From Theobroma cacao (lineage: Eukaryota > Streptophyta > Magnoliopsida > Malvales > Malvaceae): a DNA stretch of 64,000 bases. The position numbers and the translations under genes are program-made. Below are positions 1 to 10,839 of the stretch, in pieces. Positions within the stretch are counted from its first letter, which is position 1. The number at the start of each line of letters is the position of its first letter. The DNA lies in contig NC_030851.1 in NCBI RefSeq assembly GCF_000208745.1, positions 4,873,956-4,937,955 of the forward strand, in the 5' to 3' direction. The notes below the pieces were generated by a model, which saw only the letters and a program-made list of their open reading frames with translations, was not told the DNA's origin and searched no databases.

Positions 1-754
1 AGATGAAAATATTTTGTATTATAATATGCGATTATTTATCTTTTAATTAATAATTTAAGTTTTTTAATAATATTAATAATTAATAATTTAAATATTAATA
101 TTTTATTTATAATTTAAATATTATTATGATTAAAATATTAATAATTTTAATTAATTTTAAAATTTGAAATATTATTTTTTTATATATAATTAAAAATTTA
201 AACTTTTTTATAATAATATTAATAATTGATAATTTAAATATTAATATTTTATTTATAATTCAAATATTATCATGATTAAAATAATAATAATTTTAACTCA
301 TTTTTAAATTTAAAATATTCTTTTTTATAATATATAATATATAAATTTTCAAACTTGTGAGGAGTATTTTGATCTTTATCAATTTTTTAAAACCATTTCT
401 CAACTAAAGAATAATTAATATCATGAGAAGATTAGTATTAGTTATTCTTTAATTTTAATTGATTTTAAAAAATAATCATTTCAAAAAAATGACTATTCTT
501 TAAAGTATTTGACAACCAAATAAGGAAACAAATGTTATCTAGAAGCACTGCCCCCAATCCATCATGCCATAAAGTGTAAACCCCCTAGGGGATGCGTAAA
601 ATCAAAAGATGGACGAACTTTTTGGCTCTCATGCTTACCTCTGTCCTATCAAAAGATAAATATTCTCTTCTGTGTTCCGCTTGAATCACTCTATCCTCTA
701 CCACGAAACGAGGTCTCTCCATCTGCGTGCTTTGCTGTCTTATTTTTCACTGCC
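1..754. repeat. AT-rich upstream region with a ~144-bp direct repeat
   Basis: The first 350 bases are more than 85% A+T. They hold two imperfect direct copies, about 60–180 and 204–325 (period about 144 bp). Both have a T-run, a TAATAATATTAATAATT block, an ATATTTTATTTATAAT block and a terminal T-run. No gene is seen. The last 200 bases before 755 are less AT-rich and should hold the promoter and 5' UTR of the carboxylesterase gene; I see no convincing TATA box. Confidence 0.6.
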
Positions 755-1714
755 ATGGAGTCCACCACGTCAGAAATAGCCATCGATTGCGCTCCTTTGC
801 TTCGTGTATACAAAGATGGTCGTGTCGAGCGGCTTTTAGGCACTCAGACCGTCCCTCCAGGCCTTGATCCCAAGACAAACGTCGAATCCAAAGACGTTGT
901 TTTTTCACAAGAAACTGGCCAATACGTTAGGCTTTACATCCCAAAAGCCATCAGATCCTCCAGCCAGAAACTTCCTCTTCTGGTGTATTTTCATGGTGGA
1001 GGCTTTTGCATAGAGACTGCCTCTTCTCCTACGTACCATAATTACTTAAACTCCTTAGTTTCAGAAGCTAACATCGTTGCTGTTTCTGTTGATTACAGAA
1101 GAGCCCCCGAGCACCCTATCCCTGTTGCTTACGACGATTCATGGGCTGCCCTTAAATGGGTAGCTTCCCATTTTGGTGGAAATGGTCCTGAAGAGTGGTT
1201 GAATTGCCATGCTGATTTTGATAAAGTTTATTTATCAGGGGATAGCGCTGGTGCTAATATAGCGCACCACATCGCCATTAAAATTGGCAAAGAAAAGCTG
1301 GATGGTGTTAATCTCGCTGGTATTGTCTTAGCACATCCATATTTTTGGGGCAAAGAACCTGTTGGGGATGAGATTCAGGATCCAGCTGTAAGGGCAAAAC
1401 TAGAACAGATTTGGCGTTTGGCCTCTCCGACGACGAGTGGTTCCGATGATCCATGGATCAATCCTGTCGATGATCAAAGCTTGGAGAGCCTGGGGTGCAC
1501 CAGGGTGCTTGTTTGTGTTGCTGAGAAAGATTTATTGAGACATAGGGGCTGGTACTACTACGAGAAGTTGAAGAAGAGTGGGTGGGGAGGAGAAGCGGAG
1601 ATTATGGAGGCACAAGGAGAGGAGCATGTGTTTCATTTGGCCAAGCCCACTTGCGAAAACGCTGTGGCTAAGCTGAACAAGGTTGCCGCTTTCATGAACC
1701 AGGATAAGGCTTGA
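755..1714 (+). CDS. Carboxylesterase, plant CXE/2-HID-like (alpha/beta-hydrolase fold 3)
   Basis: A complete intronless gene of 319 aa, the usual length of plant CXE enzymes. These are soluble alpha/beta-hydrolases related to the gibberellin receptor GID1 and to 2-hydroxyisoflavanone dehydratase, and they hydrolyse small esters. The oxyanion-hole motif HGGG is at residues 80–83, the nucleophile Ser164 is in GDSAGAN, and Asp259 (AEKDLL) and His291 (EEHVFH) complete the triad. The Ser nucleophile favours an esterase over a dehydratase, which usually has Thr. The ATG at 755 fits the conserved N-terminus (EIAIDCAPLLRVYKDGRVER), which also starts the two paralogues downstream. There is no signal peptide. 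It belongs to a three-copy cluster with 7150–8949 (dead) and 9913–10839 (opposite strand). The substrate cannot be told from sequence. Confidence 0.95.
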   Translation: MESTTSEIAIDCAPLLRVYKDGRVERLLGTQTVPPGLDPKTNVESKDVVFSQETGQYVRLYIPKAIRSSSQKLPLLVYFHGGGFCIETASSPTYHNYLNSLVSEANIVAVSVDYRRAPEHPIPVAYDDSWAALKWVASHFGGNGPEEWLNCHADFDKVYLSGDSAGANIAHHIAIKIGKEKLDGVNLAGIVLAHPYFWGKEPVGDEIQDPAVRAKLEQIWRLASPTTSGSDDPWINPVDDQSLESLGCTRVLVCVAEKDLLRHRGWYYYEKLKKSGWGGEAEIMEAQGEEHVFHLAKPTCENAVAKLNKVAAFMNQDKA

Positions 1715-4693
1715 AACGAAGCACTTGCGGCTTGTATCCGGTTCCAGTGCGGCACCACCGACCTTTTGTCTTGAATTATGTCTTCTTTTATCTTTCGATA
1801 ATAACATAAATAATATTCAGCCAAATATGAAAAGGCATAAGCAGCCTCTTACTCCTATGGAAATGGAGGTGATCAAATTAGTATAATTTTGATTTCAATG
1901 AGAACGCTGGTATTTGGTCATCTAGATTGAATGAAATATGAAATGGAATGAAATCTTATTATATTTATCCTTAATCAGATTTTTGAATTATGATTTTTGA
2001 ATTCTGATACATGTATTTAGGCTCCCTTGATTTACGTTAATTTTTTTGAGAATATTGATTTTAAGAATGTGCTTAATTATAAGGAGAACATAGATACATA
2101 ACTGAACATTTTAAATATAGGATGAAAATAATACTAATAAAATTCATTTATTAGTAAATATAGAATAAGATATAGAATCACATGTGAATGTTTCATTCCA
2201 TTTTAATGCTATAAATTATAGTAACCCTAGAAAGATACACAATTTTAATTTCTTGCCACTATTTGCTTTTTCAGCTTTGTCTTCTTGCAATTTTTAAATC
2301 CAGGAATTATAGCTAATCCAGCTAAATTAAGGGGAAGGTAGAGAACATTTAATTGCATTGATGATGCTATAATGAAGTTTGGTGACCAAAAAGAACTACT
2401 CCTCACTCCTTACTGCAGCTCCTTCTTGAAACCAGGAGGGAATTGTCCCAACCACCACTTTTGCACCATTTACCAGTAATACAGAGAGATCAGGTATGCG
2501 AAGGAGAGAAAAAGAGAAAAAAAAAAAATCAGTTTAGCATTACTTGTGGGCAATCATCATCAATACAGCAAAAGACACGGGCCTGACAATAAGCTAAAAA
2601 AACTGAGCTTTCATTTAACACGGTACAAATTTTTGGTGTCAACCTAACAGATTGACTAACACGATGAATCCTGAAGTATAAATGCATCCACACAACGTAT
2701 TAGAAATTCCCTGCCCCATCTCGTGCCTCACTTTTCCCCCCGTTAATGTAATCATGCCATGTGTCCTATATATCTTGTAGTTTTTAACTAGAATAAACTT
2801 GTTAATTAACAGCATTTGAAGGGGTTTGTAATATCAAAACGCAAAAAATAATCGAAGAGAAGCCAAATCAACTTAAATTCAAACAAAAAAAAAAATCCAA
2901 CGTAAGAACCTAAAAGCTGAAATCTTAAGAGAGAGGAATTTGGTAGGAAGTTTTTTTTTTTTTTTTGTTATTGAAATAATAGAAATCTGTGTCAAAGCGG
3001 AAAGAAAAGATTCGTTTACTATAACTTATTTGGTTATAGCACATAAATTTTTTCGACTCGGTTCTTTGTCACTGCTATGAAGTGAACCTAATGTCCTGAT
3101 ATGATTCCGTAGAGGTTGAGAAATCATGTACTGCATACTGTTGCCCTAACCAATAATCCTCAACTGTGGCAAATTCAACATATGGTTGGATTTGGAAACA
3201 ACATGGTGGATTTGCTTGCTAAGGCCAGGGTGGGGAGGGAACATGATCTTTTGTTAATTTCACTCTGTCTAGGTTCTATTTTGAGCTGAAAGAATAGTTT
3301 TTGGATTTTTTTGTTTCTCTATTCGCATCCTTGGCTTCTTTTTGGGCTCTATTGTGTTCCTTCGATCTGAGTTTCCTGCCCTGTGCTTGGGTCTTGCTGG
3401 TTTTGAGTACTCCTGTATCTATTTGATTTTAGATATTTTGTGAGTCCTACTCATTGATTTGATCACTCCTTTGGCTGTTTGGTGTTGTGAATGTCTGCTT
3501 GATCAGGTGTTTGTGAAATGATTGTTGATTGCCCCTATTGGTTTTTGCTTGAATCATTGAATTTAAGTAAAAAGTAACAAGAGCTTGATGGTTGGAAAAG
3601 ATAGGAAAGATGAAAAAAATATATCATAAAGTCTCTATAAGTTAATATTTTTGAAATTATGAAAATTTATTAATTAATCGAGATATTACTTAATTGATAA
3701 GTTAATAATTTATTAATTTATATATTAATTAAAAAATAATTTATTAATATATATTTTAAAATATTACACATAATACATATATTATGCATTGTGATTATAC
3801 GAATATTAAGTAATTACCGAATTACAAATTATTATTATTCTATATATTTGTTTAATTAAAACAAATTCATGAATGTAATTACTCTTATTAAATAAAAATT
3901 ATAAATCTATCTATTTTTGCAACAAAATAAAATTACATATACTTAATTAATATACTTCATGAATAATAAATCAAACAAAAACATTTATAAAAAGAACATA
4001 TAGTATCACAAACGGTAAAATTAAACACAACGGTTCTTATTTCAAAGTTATAAAAAAATTAACGATGATAGATGAAAAGTTAATGTATTAAAAAAAGGTA
4101 AAGATGAGATTTAAGGAGATATCAATTTTAAAAAGAAACAAGTAACATTTGAGTTATATTTTACAAAGGCTTTCTAATTGAGTCATTCATATATATATAT
4201 ATATAATTTTGATGTATAAGGAGATTATTAATTTATATATCAAGTAAGACTTATGTGTTTTTTTAAAACGTATTATTTTATAAATTTAACGAATTATTAA
4301 TTTATCACATTGATTTTAAATCGGAACCAATCAAAAATATTATTTAAAAGAGATTATTAATTTATCGAATATTAATTTATAATAATTTTACTGTATATTT
4401 AAAGAATACAACAACAAATTAAAAGCAACACAAGGTTGAAGAAGAACAGTAGAATTCTACTGCCCTTTCCCCTTCAAACACCATTACTCAACATTTATCT
4501 CAACGTTAAGGGATAGAAGAAACTTGGCATTAAATTAGAAAAGGGCACCAGCTAGGGGTAGGGTATTTGTTTTCCAATTAACTACCCCTCTTCGATTCCA
4601 CCATAAACCCTGCTATATTTGGCCCTCTCAGTAATCTGTATTCACCAACGCTGAATATTTTGATTTTGTCTTCTAGATGTAATACCAACTACC
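1715..4693. other. Spacer after the first CXE gene
   Basis: No gene is supported here. It contains the 3' UTR of the upstream CXE gene, poly-A and poly-T runs, a possible inverted-repeat element at about 3625–4395, and the stretch 4400–4690 that resembles the original promoter and 5' UTR of the middle CXE copy, now cut off from it by the LTR insertion. Confidence 0.6.
3625..4395. repeat. AT-rich MITE-like element with inverted ends
   Basis: The left end (CATAAAGTCTCTATAAGTTAATA) and the reverse complement of the right end (TACAGTAAAATTATTATAAATTAATA, shown here only to mark the shared CTCTATAAATTAATA-like theme) resemble each other, and blocks reading as TTAATTTAT recur in opposite orientations. 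The interior is over 80% A+T with no ORF. No target-site duplication was found, so the borders are approximate and the class is unresolved. Confidence 0.4.
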
Positions 4694-5340
4694 TGTCGTA
4701 ACGTGCGGGTCCGGGAACTCGTCCGCCAAACGTGGGCGAAAATTAAATCGGTGTGGGAGTCACCACCAATCTTTTTTTATCTAGGTGTGATTGGTCACCT
4801 ATTAACCCGATTCTAATCAACGAAGTCCTAAATTAATTTTAGGCCCGTCGAAAGAATGAGAACTGGTCTACATTTTTAGAGATGGGTTCGGGAGTGCGGT
4901 TACGCACGGAGAAGGGTTAGCACCTCCGTGGCGCCCGTTCCACGAACGGTACCATTTAATCTTAAGTTATCTTAATATAGCCTACTTTTAATTTAATCCC
5001 TACTTATTAATTAAATTTTTGTTAAATTGACAGACTGAGTTTTTTATTTGGCTTTACGTATGCACATGATGCGAGCGTAAAATGATGTCATGACTTGTTT
5101 ATTTTAAATGATGGAGTCGGTAATCTTTTATTGGAAAATTATTCGAAGACCATCCCAACGCTTTGGTGAAGTCTCAAAATTCTCCTCACCTAGAGATATC
5201 CCCGAAAGAACTCGTCTCTACAAGCTCCTCAGGGAAATCCCATCATCGGGATTCCCGCGCCATTTGCAAAATAAGAGTGGCATGCAATGACAGTATAAAA
5301 TGATGATATCTACATGCACGCCTTTATTGATTGTTTAAAA

Positions 5341-5390
5341 TTTTTTTTGATTATTTATTATTTATTATTTATTATTTATTATTTATATAT
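5341..5390. repeat. TTATTTA-type microsatellite
   Basis: A short tandem array of TTATTTA/TTATTATT units lies inside the LTR element, a little before the N gap. Confidence 0.7.
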
Positions 5391-5614
5391 ACTTTATTTT
5401 TTGGTTTTCTATTTAAATCCATATTTGTTGTTGGTCAATTTTTTTACTTGATTACAAAGCTTATCTAATAAATAATTAATTAATTTTTAAACGATTGGAT
5501 TAACTTTATTTAGTAATATTTATTTAAATTAATTCGAATGTAACAAAATTTTCCTACATATATTATTTTTTAACAATGACTATTTGACTTAATGGGTTTT
5601 GAAATCTAGAGTTC

Positions 5615-6012
5615 NNNNNNNNNNNNNNNNNNNNNNNNNNNNNNNNNNNNNNNNNNNNNNNNNNNNNNNNNNNNNNNNNNNNNNNNNNNNNNNNNNNNNN
5701 NNNNNNNNNNNNNNNNNNNNNNNNNNNNNNNNNNNNNNNNNNNNNNNNNNNNNNNNNNNNNNNNNNNNNNNNNNNNNNNNNNNNNNNNNNNNNNNNNNNN
5801 NNNNNNNNNNNNNNNNNNNNNNNNNNNNNNNNNNNNNNNNNNNNNNNNNNNNNNNNNNNNNNNNNNNNNNNNNNNNNNNNNNNNNNNNNNNNNNNNNNNN
5901 NNNNNNNNNNNNNNNNNNNNNNNNNNNNNNNNNNNNNNNNNNNNNNNNNNNNNNNNNNNNNNNNNNNNNNNNNNNNNNNNNNNNNNNNNNNNNNNNNNNN
6001 NNNNNNNNNNNN
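5615..6012. other. Assembly gap (398 N)
   Basis: An uninterrupted run of N. The forward reading frame that appears to cross it (5599–6111) is an artefact of unknown bases. Confidence 1.
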
Positions 6013-6342
6013 ATTTATTATTTATTTTATTTTTTGCAAGCCTCCAAATATATTAATATTTTTTGTTATTATTTTTATATTTTATTAAAGTTAAGCAAAC
6101 AATTAAAATAAACTAGATATGCCCAAATCCACAAGAAACGGGTAAGGCCTCACCTTGCTTGGGCTAGAAAGATGGCCCAAGTTGTCTGGGCTGCACGGAG
6201 GTCTCCCAAGCCCGTTTCCTTGGTCCGTCTGGCCCTCTCCTAAACGCACCGTTTTAGGCTTTGGGGACTCCCTCAAACGACGTCGACCTTTTGAATTCTT
6301 CACTCCACTGAAACGACGCCGTTTAGACCTACTTCCTCTGGG

Positions 6343-6349
6343 TATAAAA
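6343..6349 (+). promoter_or_regulatory. Putative LTR TATA box
   Basis: TATAAAA lies in a GC-rich context just after three AAACG-type palindromes and about 30 bp before the start of a long CT-rich leader. This is the layout expected of an LTR U3/R boundary. No transcript data are available. Confidence 0.5.
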
Positions 6350-7149
6350 ACCCTTTTTAGCTTTTTTTATCCATTTTCCAATTTCTTTTTCTCTCTCTAA
6401 CCGCACCCTCTCCAACTTCTCTCTAAAAACCTTCTTTCCTTTCTTCGCCGGCGCCGGCGTCCTCCCCTCTCTTCTCGTCGGCCTCTCTCTCTCTTCTCTC
6501 TACTCGCCGATCGATCTCTCTGTTCTCTCTACTCGCCGACCGATCCCTCTCTTTCCCTCTCTATGGCTTTCTCTTCTCTATTTCTCTCTCGCCCGGCGGA
6601 TCTCTTCGCTTTCTATCGTCGGCGTCAAACTCTCTCCTTTCTTCTCTTTTCACCGCCGGTCGAACACCTAGACGGATCCACTCCCTCTCTTCTCTCCGCC
6701 GGTTGATCAAAACTCTTTACCCTTGAACCCCTCTCCTTCTCCTTTCTCAGATCTAACCCCCTTTTCTTTTTTTGCTTTTTGTTTTGTTTTTTTTTTTTTT
6801 GTGGCTAGGCTCTTTTGCTGGTAGATCTAGGATTTTTTTGTTTTTTGTTCTTGTTGTTTTTTTTGCAGGTTGCAGGTGGTCTTTAAGGAGCCGGGTTGTC
6901 CAAAAATTTGGACAACCCGGTGATGGGGTTCTGGCACCCCCTGGAGTTGGTGGCCAGAACCCCCATCATGAGTAGTGGGTTTTTTGTTATTTTTTTAATT
7001 TTATATTATTATTATTTTTTTATATTTTAGTTTGTTTTATTATAATTTTAAAATTTTTATTTATTTATTATTTTTCTTTTTCAGGTGTCTACACTACCAA
7101 GTCATCTAGCTCTGCAAATATTAGTCTATATCTTGTTTTGTTCGGTACT

Positions 7150-8949
7150 ATGGCTTCAACCATGCCAGAAATAGCCATTGATGCTTCTCCCTTGCTTCGC
7201 ATATACAAAGATGGTCGTGTAGAGACTCCTGGGAACAGATATTGTTCCTCCATCCTTTGATCCCAAAACCAACGTTGAATCCAAAGATGTCTTGTATTCG
7301 CCTGAAAGTAACCTCTCTGCCTGGTTATTCATTCCAGAAGACATGACCAACCCTGGCGAGAAACTTCCTCTTCTAGTCTATTTTCATGGTGGAGCCTTTT
7401 GCGTAGATACTGCCTTCTCTCCTACCTATTATCAGGAGCGGCTCAGTAAGTTCAAAGATTTAAAATGAAATATTTAATAAGATATTTTTTATTGAAATTA
7501 AAAAAATTAAAAATTTTTTATTTTTTTAGATTTTTAAAATGTAAAATTTTTATATTTTTTAAATAATTAATATAAAATTAATAATTAAAATTTTAATTTA
7601 AATAAATAACTATCACATAAAATAAAATAATATAATAATATAATATAAATTCTAAATCAAAGTAAAAAAGATAGTAAATATTAAAATAATAGTATCTAAT
7701 TGTTGAATGCTTATTGTAAACTGCAAATGAGGCTCACGGTTTTATGAAGATAATAACATAACAAATTTCTTGTGCATTCTTTAGAGGAAAATTAAAATTA
7801 AAGGAAGAATGAAGAAAGAACAAATAAGAAAAGAAGAATTCAAAAATAGATATTATATATTGAAAAAGAAATAATTGATTTTATATATAAAAAAATAGTT
7901 GTTAGAAATTATTAAATATGTTAGATTGAAAATAAGAAAAATAAGTAAGAAAAAAATAATTGTTAGAGATGATTAAATACATAAAATTATTAGTTGATTG
8001 AAAGTAATATAGCATTCTAAAAATTAAAAAGTGATAAAAAATTAAAATTTATTAAGCATATAATTAAAGAAATAAAAAAATAAATAATTTTATTAATTAT
8101 TTTTTAAATTTTTTATATTTTTAATATAATAAATTATATTATAAAATTATAAAACCTCCTCAAAATTTGAGACTTGAAGCCTTGGGTTAGGTGGCTTCAC
8201 CTTAGGACCAGCCCTGCCTATCATAATTACGTAAACACCTTAGCTGCGGAAGCTAAACTCATTGCAATATCAGTTGACTACAGAAAAGCCCCAGAGCACC
8301 CTGTCCCTGTTGCTTATGATGATTCCTGGACTGCGCTGAAATGGATTGCGACTCACTCGGATGGAAATGGTCCTGAAGTTTGGCTAAACCAACATGTTGA
8401 CTTCCATAAGATTTTTTTACCTGGGGATAGTGCCGGTGCTAACATAGCACTTCGAATGGGCATGAAAATTGGCCAAGAAAAGTGGGAGGCTATTAGTATT
8501 ACAGGCATCGTTTTAGTACATCCCTTTTTCTGGGGCAGAAACCACGTTGGAGCAGAGACTAATGACTTAGCTGTGAGAAGAAAACTAAGGGGATTGTGGC
8601 GCTTGGTGTGTCCTACAACAAATGGATATAATGATCCATGGATTGATCCCGGGGATGACCCCAACCTGGAGAACCTTAGGTGCACCAGGTTGTTGGTTTT
8701 TGTTGCTGAGAAGGATTTATTGAGACACGGAGGCTAGAACTATTATGAGAAGTTGAAGAAAAGAGGATGGAGAGGAGAAGTGGAGATAACGGAGTCCCCA
8801 GGAGAAGACCATGGTTTCCATTTGTTCAACCCCACTAGCGATCATGCTATGGCTATGCTCAAAAGAATCGTTTCCTTTATGAACCAGGAACGAGACAAGT
8901 TTACCAATGATGAGAAGGAGGAGACTAGAACAAGTTTTACAAAATTATA
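7150..8949 (+). pseudogene. Carboxylesterase (CXE) pseudogene, broken by a frameshift, a hAT insertion and a nonsense codon
   Basis: Intact CXE paralogues flank it, and its ATG at 7150 opens the same N-terminus (EIAIDASPLLRIYKDGRVE). A frameshift near 7225 then brings a TGA at 7258–7260. The frame is recovered through KLPLLVYFHGGAFC, where the last Gly of the oxyanion-hole HGGG is Ala (GCC, 7394–7396). At 7433–8216 a transposon interrupts the PTYHNY region. The gene resumes at 8217 with an intact GDSAGAN nucleophile motif, AEKDLL and EDHGFH, but TAG at 8735–8737 replaces the Trp of the RGWYYYEKLK segment. The homologous reading runs to TAG 8947–8949, with a short C-terminal extension compared with the first copy. 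It cannot make a full-length enzyme. Confidence 0.93.
7433..8216. mobile_element. Non-autonomous hAT-like element inside the CXE pseudogene
   Basis: A 784-bp AT-rich insertion. It begins CAGGAGCGGCTCAG and ends GGACCAGCCCTG, giving short imperfect terminal inverted repeats of CAGG(A/G)… type. The 8 bp on each side nearly match: CCTATTAT (7425–7432) and CCTATCAT (8217–8224), differing at one position. An 8-bp duplication with CAGGG-type ends is the hAT signature. No transposase is present. It splits a CXE codon run that is continuous in both neighbouring paralogues. Confidence 0.85.
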
Positions 8950-9912
8950 GTGCAATCAATTAGCCATTGAGATAAATTAATTTTGACTCGCACAATTAGT
9001 TCTTTAGGTTTCTATATTCTGCTTGGCCTGTAGCTATTTTATTTCTTTCCTAGTTCTGTTTTCTGCTCAATAAATTCTTGTCTTTGTCATGGCATGAATA
9101 CCCATCATTTTCTCGTAAGTCAAACGGGTCAGTAGCAGATCCCAAATTTGGCATTGTTCCTTACAAAGACGAAAGATTTTGAGAAAACTTACGAACTTTT
9201 TTCAGAGAATAACAGAGTGCCTATGGCTAACATACAATGGAAGAAGAGACTATGCTTAATTTGTGAAGACAGTCTGTTGGTTTAAATCGCTGCTAACCAA
9301 CTCTCTTAGGCTCCGTCATGTGATTGAGACTGAGATTTCCAACGGCCATCAAACTGAGTTCTAACTTCTAACCAGTAACTGATGATCGAGGGTTCTCCCA
9401 GTAGACCATTTCCAGGCTTGTTTCAAGATGTTGGAATCCTCCTTGCACTGTACGCGACTAAAGGAGATTACCATAGCAAAGGGTTTGCATCATGAGATCA
9501 AAACAAATAGCATGTGCAGCTCATAGACAATTGCTCTTTTAAACAAAGTCTGTAGGCTTTAGACAGTAATTGGATTGATAATACAATTATCCCAACTATT
9601 TATGATATTCAACATAGTAAATCAAAACTGACATTGTCTAGTTGCAGCAAGCCTCAAGCACTTTAGTTTAGATCAAATGAATCCCAGCATAATATCAATG
9701 AAAATTGATGGTTCCCAGTCAACAAATAAAACTCATATTTTAGTAGCTAAATTTCATGCACGATATGCAACCAAAGGCTATTGGTAACAGAGATGACCAA
9801 AGATGCCGAAGGGCAAAGGAGATCATAGTACCAATAGAGGTCCATTTGATAAATCTTAAAACATATCTCAATTTGCTTCTCATCTCATGAACGATCGATA
9901 TAGGTAATCGTA
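8950..9912. other. Spacer between convergent CXE copies
   Basis: The two CXE copies converge here, so this is 3' flanking sequence for both. No coding, RNA or repeat signal was seen. Confidence 0.5.
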
Positions 9913-10839
9913 TCACATGGAAGCAGCCTTGTCTTGATTAATAAAAGATACAAGCCTATTCATAAGGGCTAAAGCCCTCTCCGATTTTTGATTGAGCAAT
10001 TGAAAAGCATGATCCTCCCCTTCAGTCTCCACAATCACCAACTCTCCACCCCAGCCACTGCTCTTCAACGTCTCACAAAAGAACAGCCCCCTCTCTCTCA
10101 AATTATCTTTCTCTGCAAGAAAAGTTAGCACCCTGCCACACCCCAGCCTGGACAACCTTGAATCTACTGCCGGGTTTATCCTAGGATCATCGAACCTACT
10201 TGTTGGAGAGACAAACAGCCAACACTTGTCCACATGACCATCTTTCCTCCCAAAAAATGGTTGAATCAAGCAAATTCCTAACAACTTCACCCCAGACAGG
10301 TCTTCAGTTGATGCTTGGACCGCCATGTTGTGCACGATATTGCCTCCCGCACTATCCCCAACTAAAAAAACTCGCTCAAAATTGGCGTAATCCTTCAGCC
10401 AAGCCTCGGGGCCTTCACCGGAGCAATGAGAAGCTACCCATCTGAGTGCAGCCCATGAATCTTCATAAGCTATGGGAATAAGATGCTCTGGGGCTAACCT
10501 GTAGTCAACAGAAACAGCGACAACATTTGCCTCCGAAACGAGAGAAGTAACATAATTGTGATATTCGGAACAGAATGATGAACCCATGAAGAAGCCTCCA
10601 CCATGGAAATAGACAACCAGGGGGAGCTTTTGGCTTGGTTTAACGGAACTCGGGATGAAAATACGCGCTGACACGCTTGTCTCTGGAACAATTGTGACGT
10701 CTTTGGAGGATACACCATCTTGAGGATCGATTGATGCAGGAACTATATCGGAGCCGAAGAACCTTTCCACTCGTCCATCCTTGTATGCGCGAAAATAAGG
10801 GCGGAATTCGTGGGCTATTTCACTATCTCCTGAACTCAT
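9913..10839 (-). CDS. Carboxylesterase, plant CXE/2-HID-like (alpha/beta-hydrolase fold 3)
   Basis: A complete intronless gene on the minus strand, 308 aa. The oxyanion hole HGGG is at residues 79–82, the nucleophile Ser163 is in GDSAGGN, and Asp245 (AEKDNL) and His277 (EDHAFQ) complete the catalytic triad of the CXE family. The start is the ATG at 10837–10839, which gives the conserved opening SEIAHEFRPYFRAYKDGRVER. It lacks about 11 residues that the first copy has between the GRKD/WGKE segment and the WRLASPTT/WLFVSPTS segment. This shortens the loop over the active site and could alter substrate range. It is the oppositely oriented member of the three-copy cluster. It is predicted soluble and cytosolic; the substrate is unknown. 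Confidence 0.94.
   Translation of the reverse strand: MSSGDSEIAHEFRPYFRAYKDGRVERFFGSDIVPASIDPQDGVSSKDVTIVPETSVSARIFIPSSVKPSQKLPLVVYFHGGGFFMGSSFCSEYHNYVTSLVSEANVVAVSVDYRLAPEHLIPIAYEDSWAALRWVASHCSGEGPEAWLKDYANFERVFLVGDSAGGNIVHNMAVQASTEDLSGVKLLGICLIQPFFGRKDGHVDKCWLFVSPTSRFDDPRINPAVDSRLSRLGCGRVLTFLAEKDNLRERGLFFCETLKSSGWGGELVIVETEGEDHAFQLLNQKSERALALMNRLVSFINQDKAASM

Larger units (their letters stand above)
4694..7093 (+). mobile_element. Solo LTR or LTR-derived element (2.4 kb, includes an assembly gap)
   Basis: The element starts TGTCGTAACG and ends GGTGTCTACA (TG…CA). It is flanked by the same 5 bp, CTACC, at 4689–4693 and 7094–7098, as expected of an LTR retrotransposon insertion. Inside are a TATA box at 6343–6349, three AAACG(A)C-type GC-rich palindromes just upstream of it, a long CT-rich leader (about 6370–6760) and two adjacent hairpins (6891–6969). 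There is no gag-pol coding sequence, so a solo LTR fits best. However, 398 N hide part of it and a short non-autonomous element is possible. It lies 56 bp before the ATG of the middle CXE copy. The forward reading frames inside it are not genes. Confidence 0.75.

Noticed and set aside
3170..3290. LINE RNase-H-like remnant (…NNMVDLLAKAR…)
   Set aside because: Only about 35 codons resemble the N-x-x-D-x-LAK motif and there is no upstream reverse transcriptase; too little to call.
5599..6111. 170-codon forward frame
   Set aside because: It exists only because 398 unknown bases cannot contain a stop codon; it is not evidence of a gene.
6155..6400. Forward and reverse ORFs inside the LTR leader
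   Set aside because: They lie within the U3/R region of the LTR and overlap its TATA box; not gag or pol.
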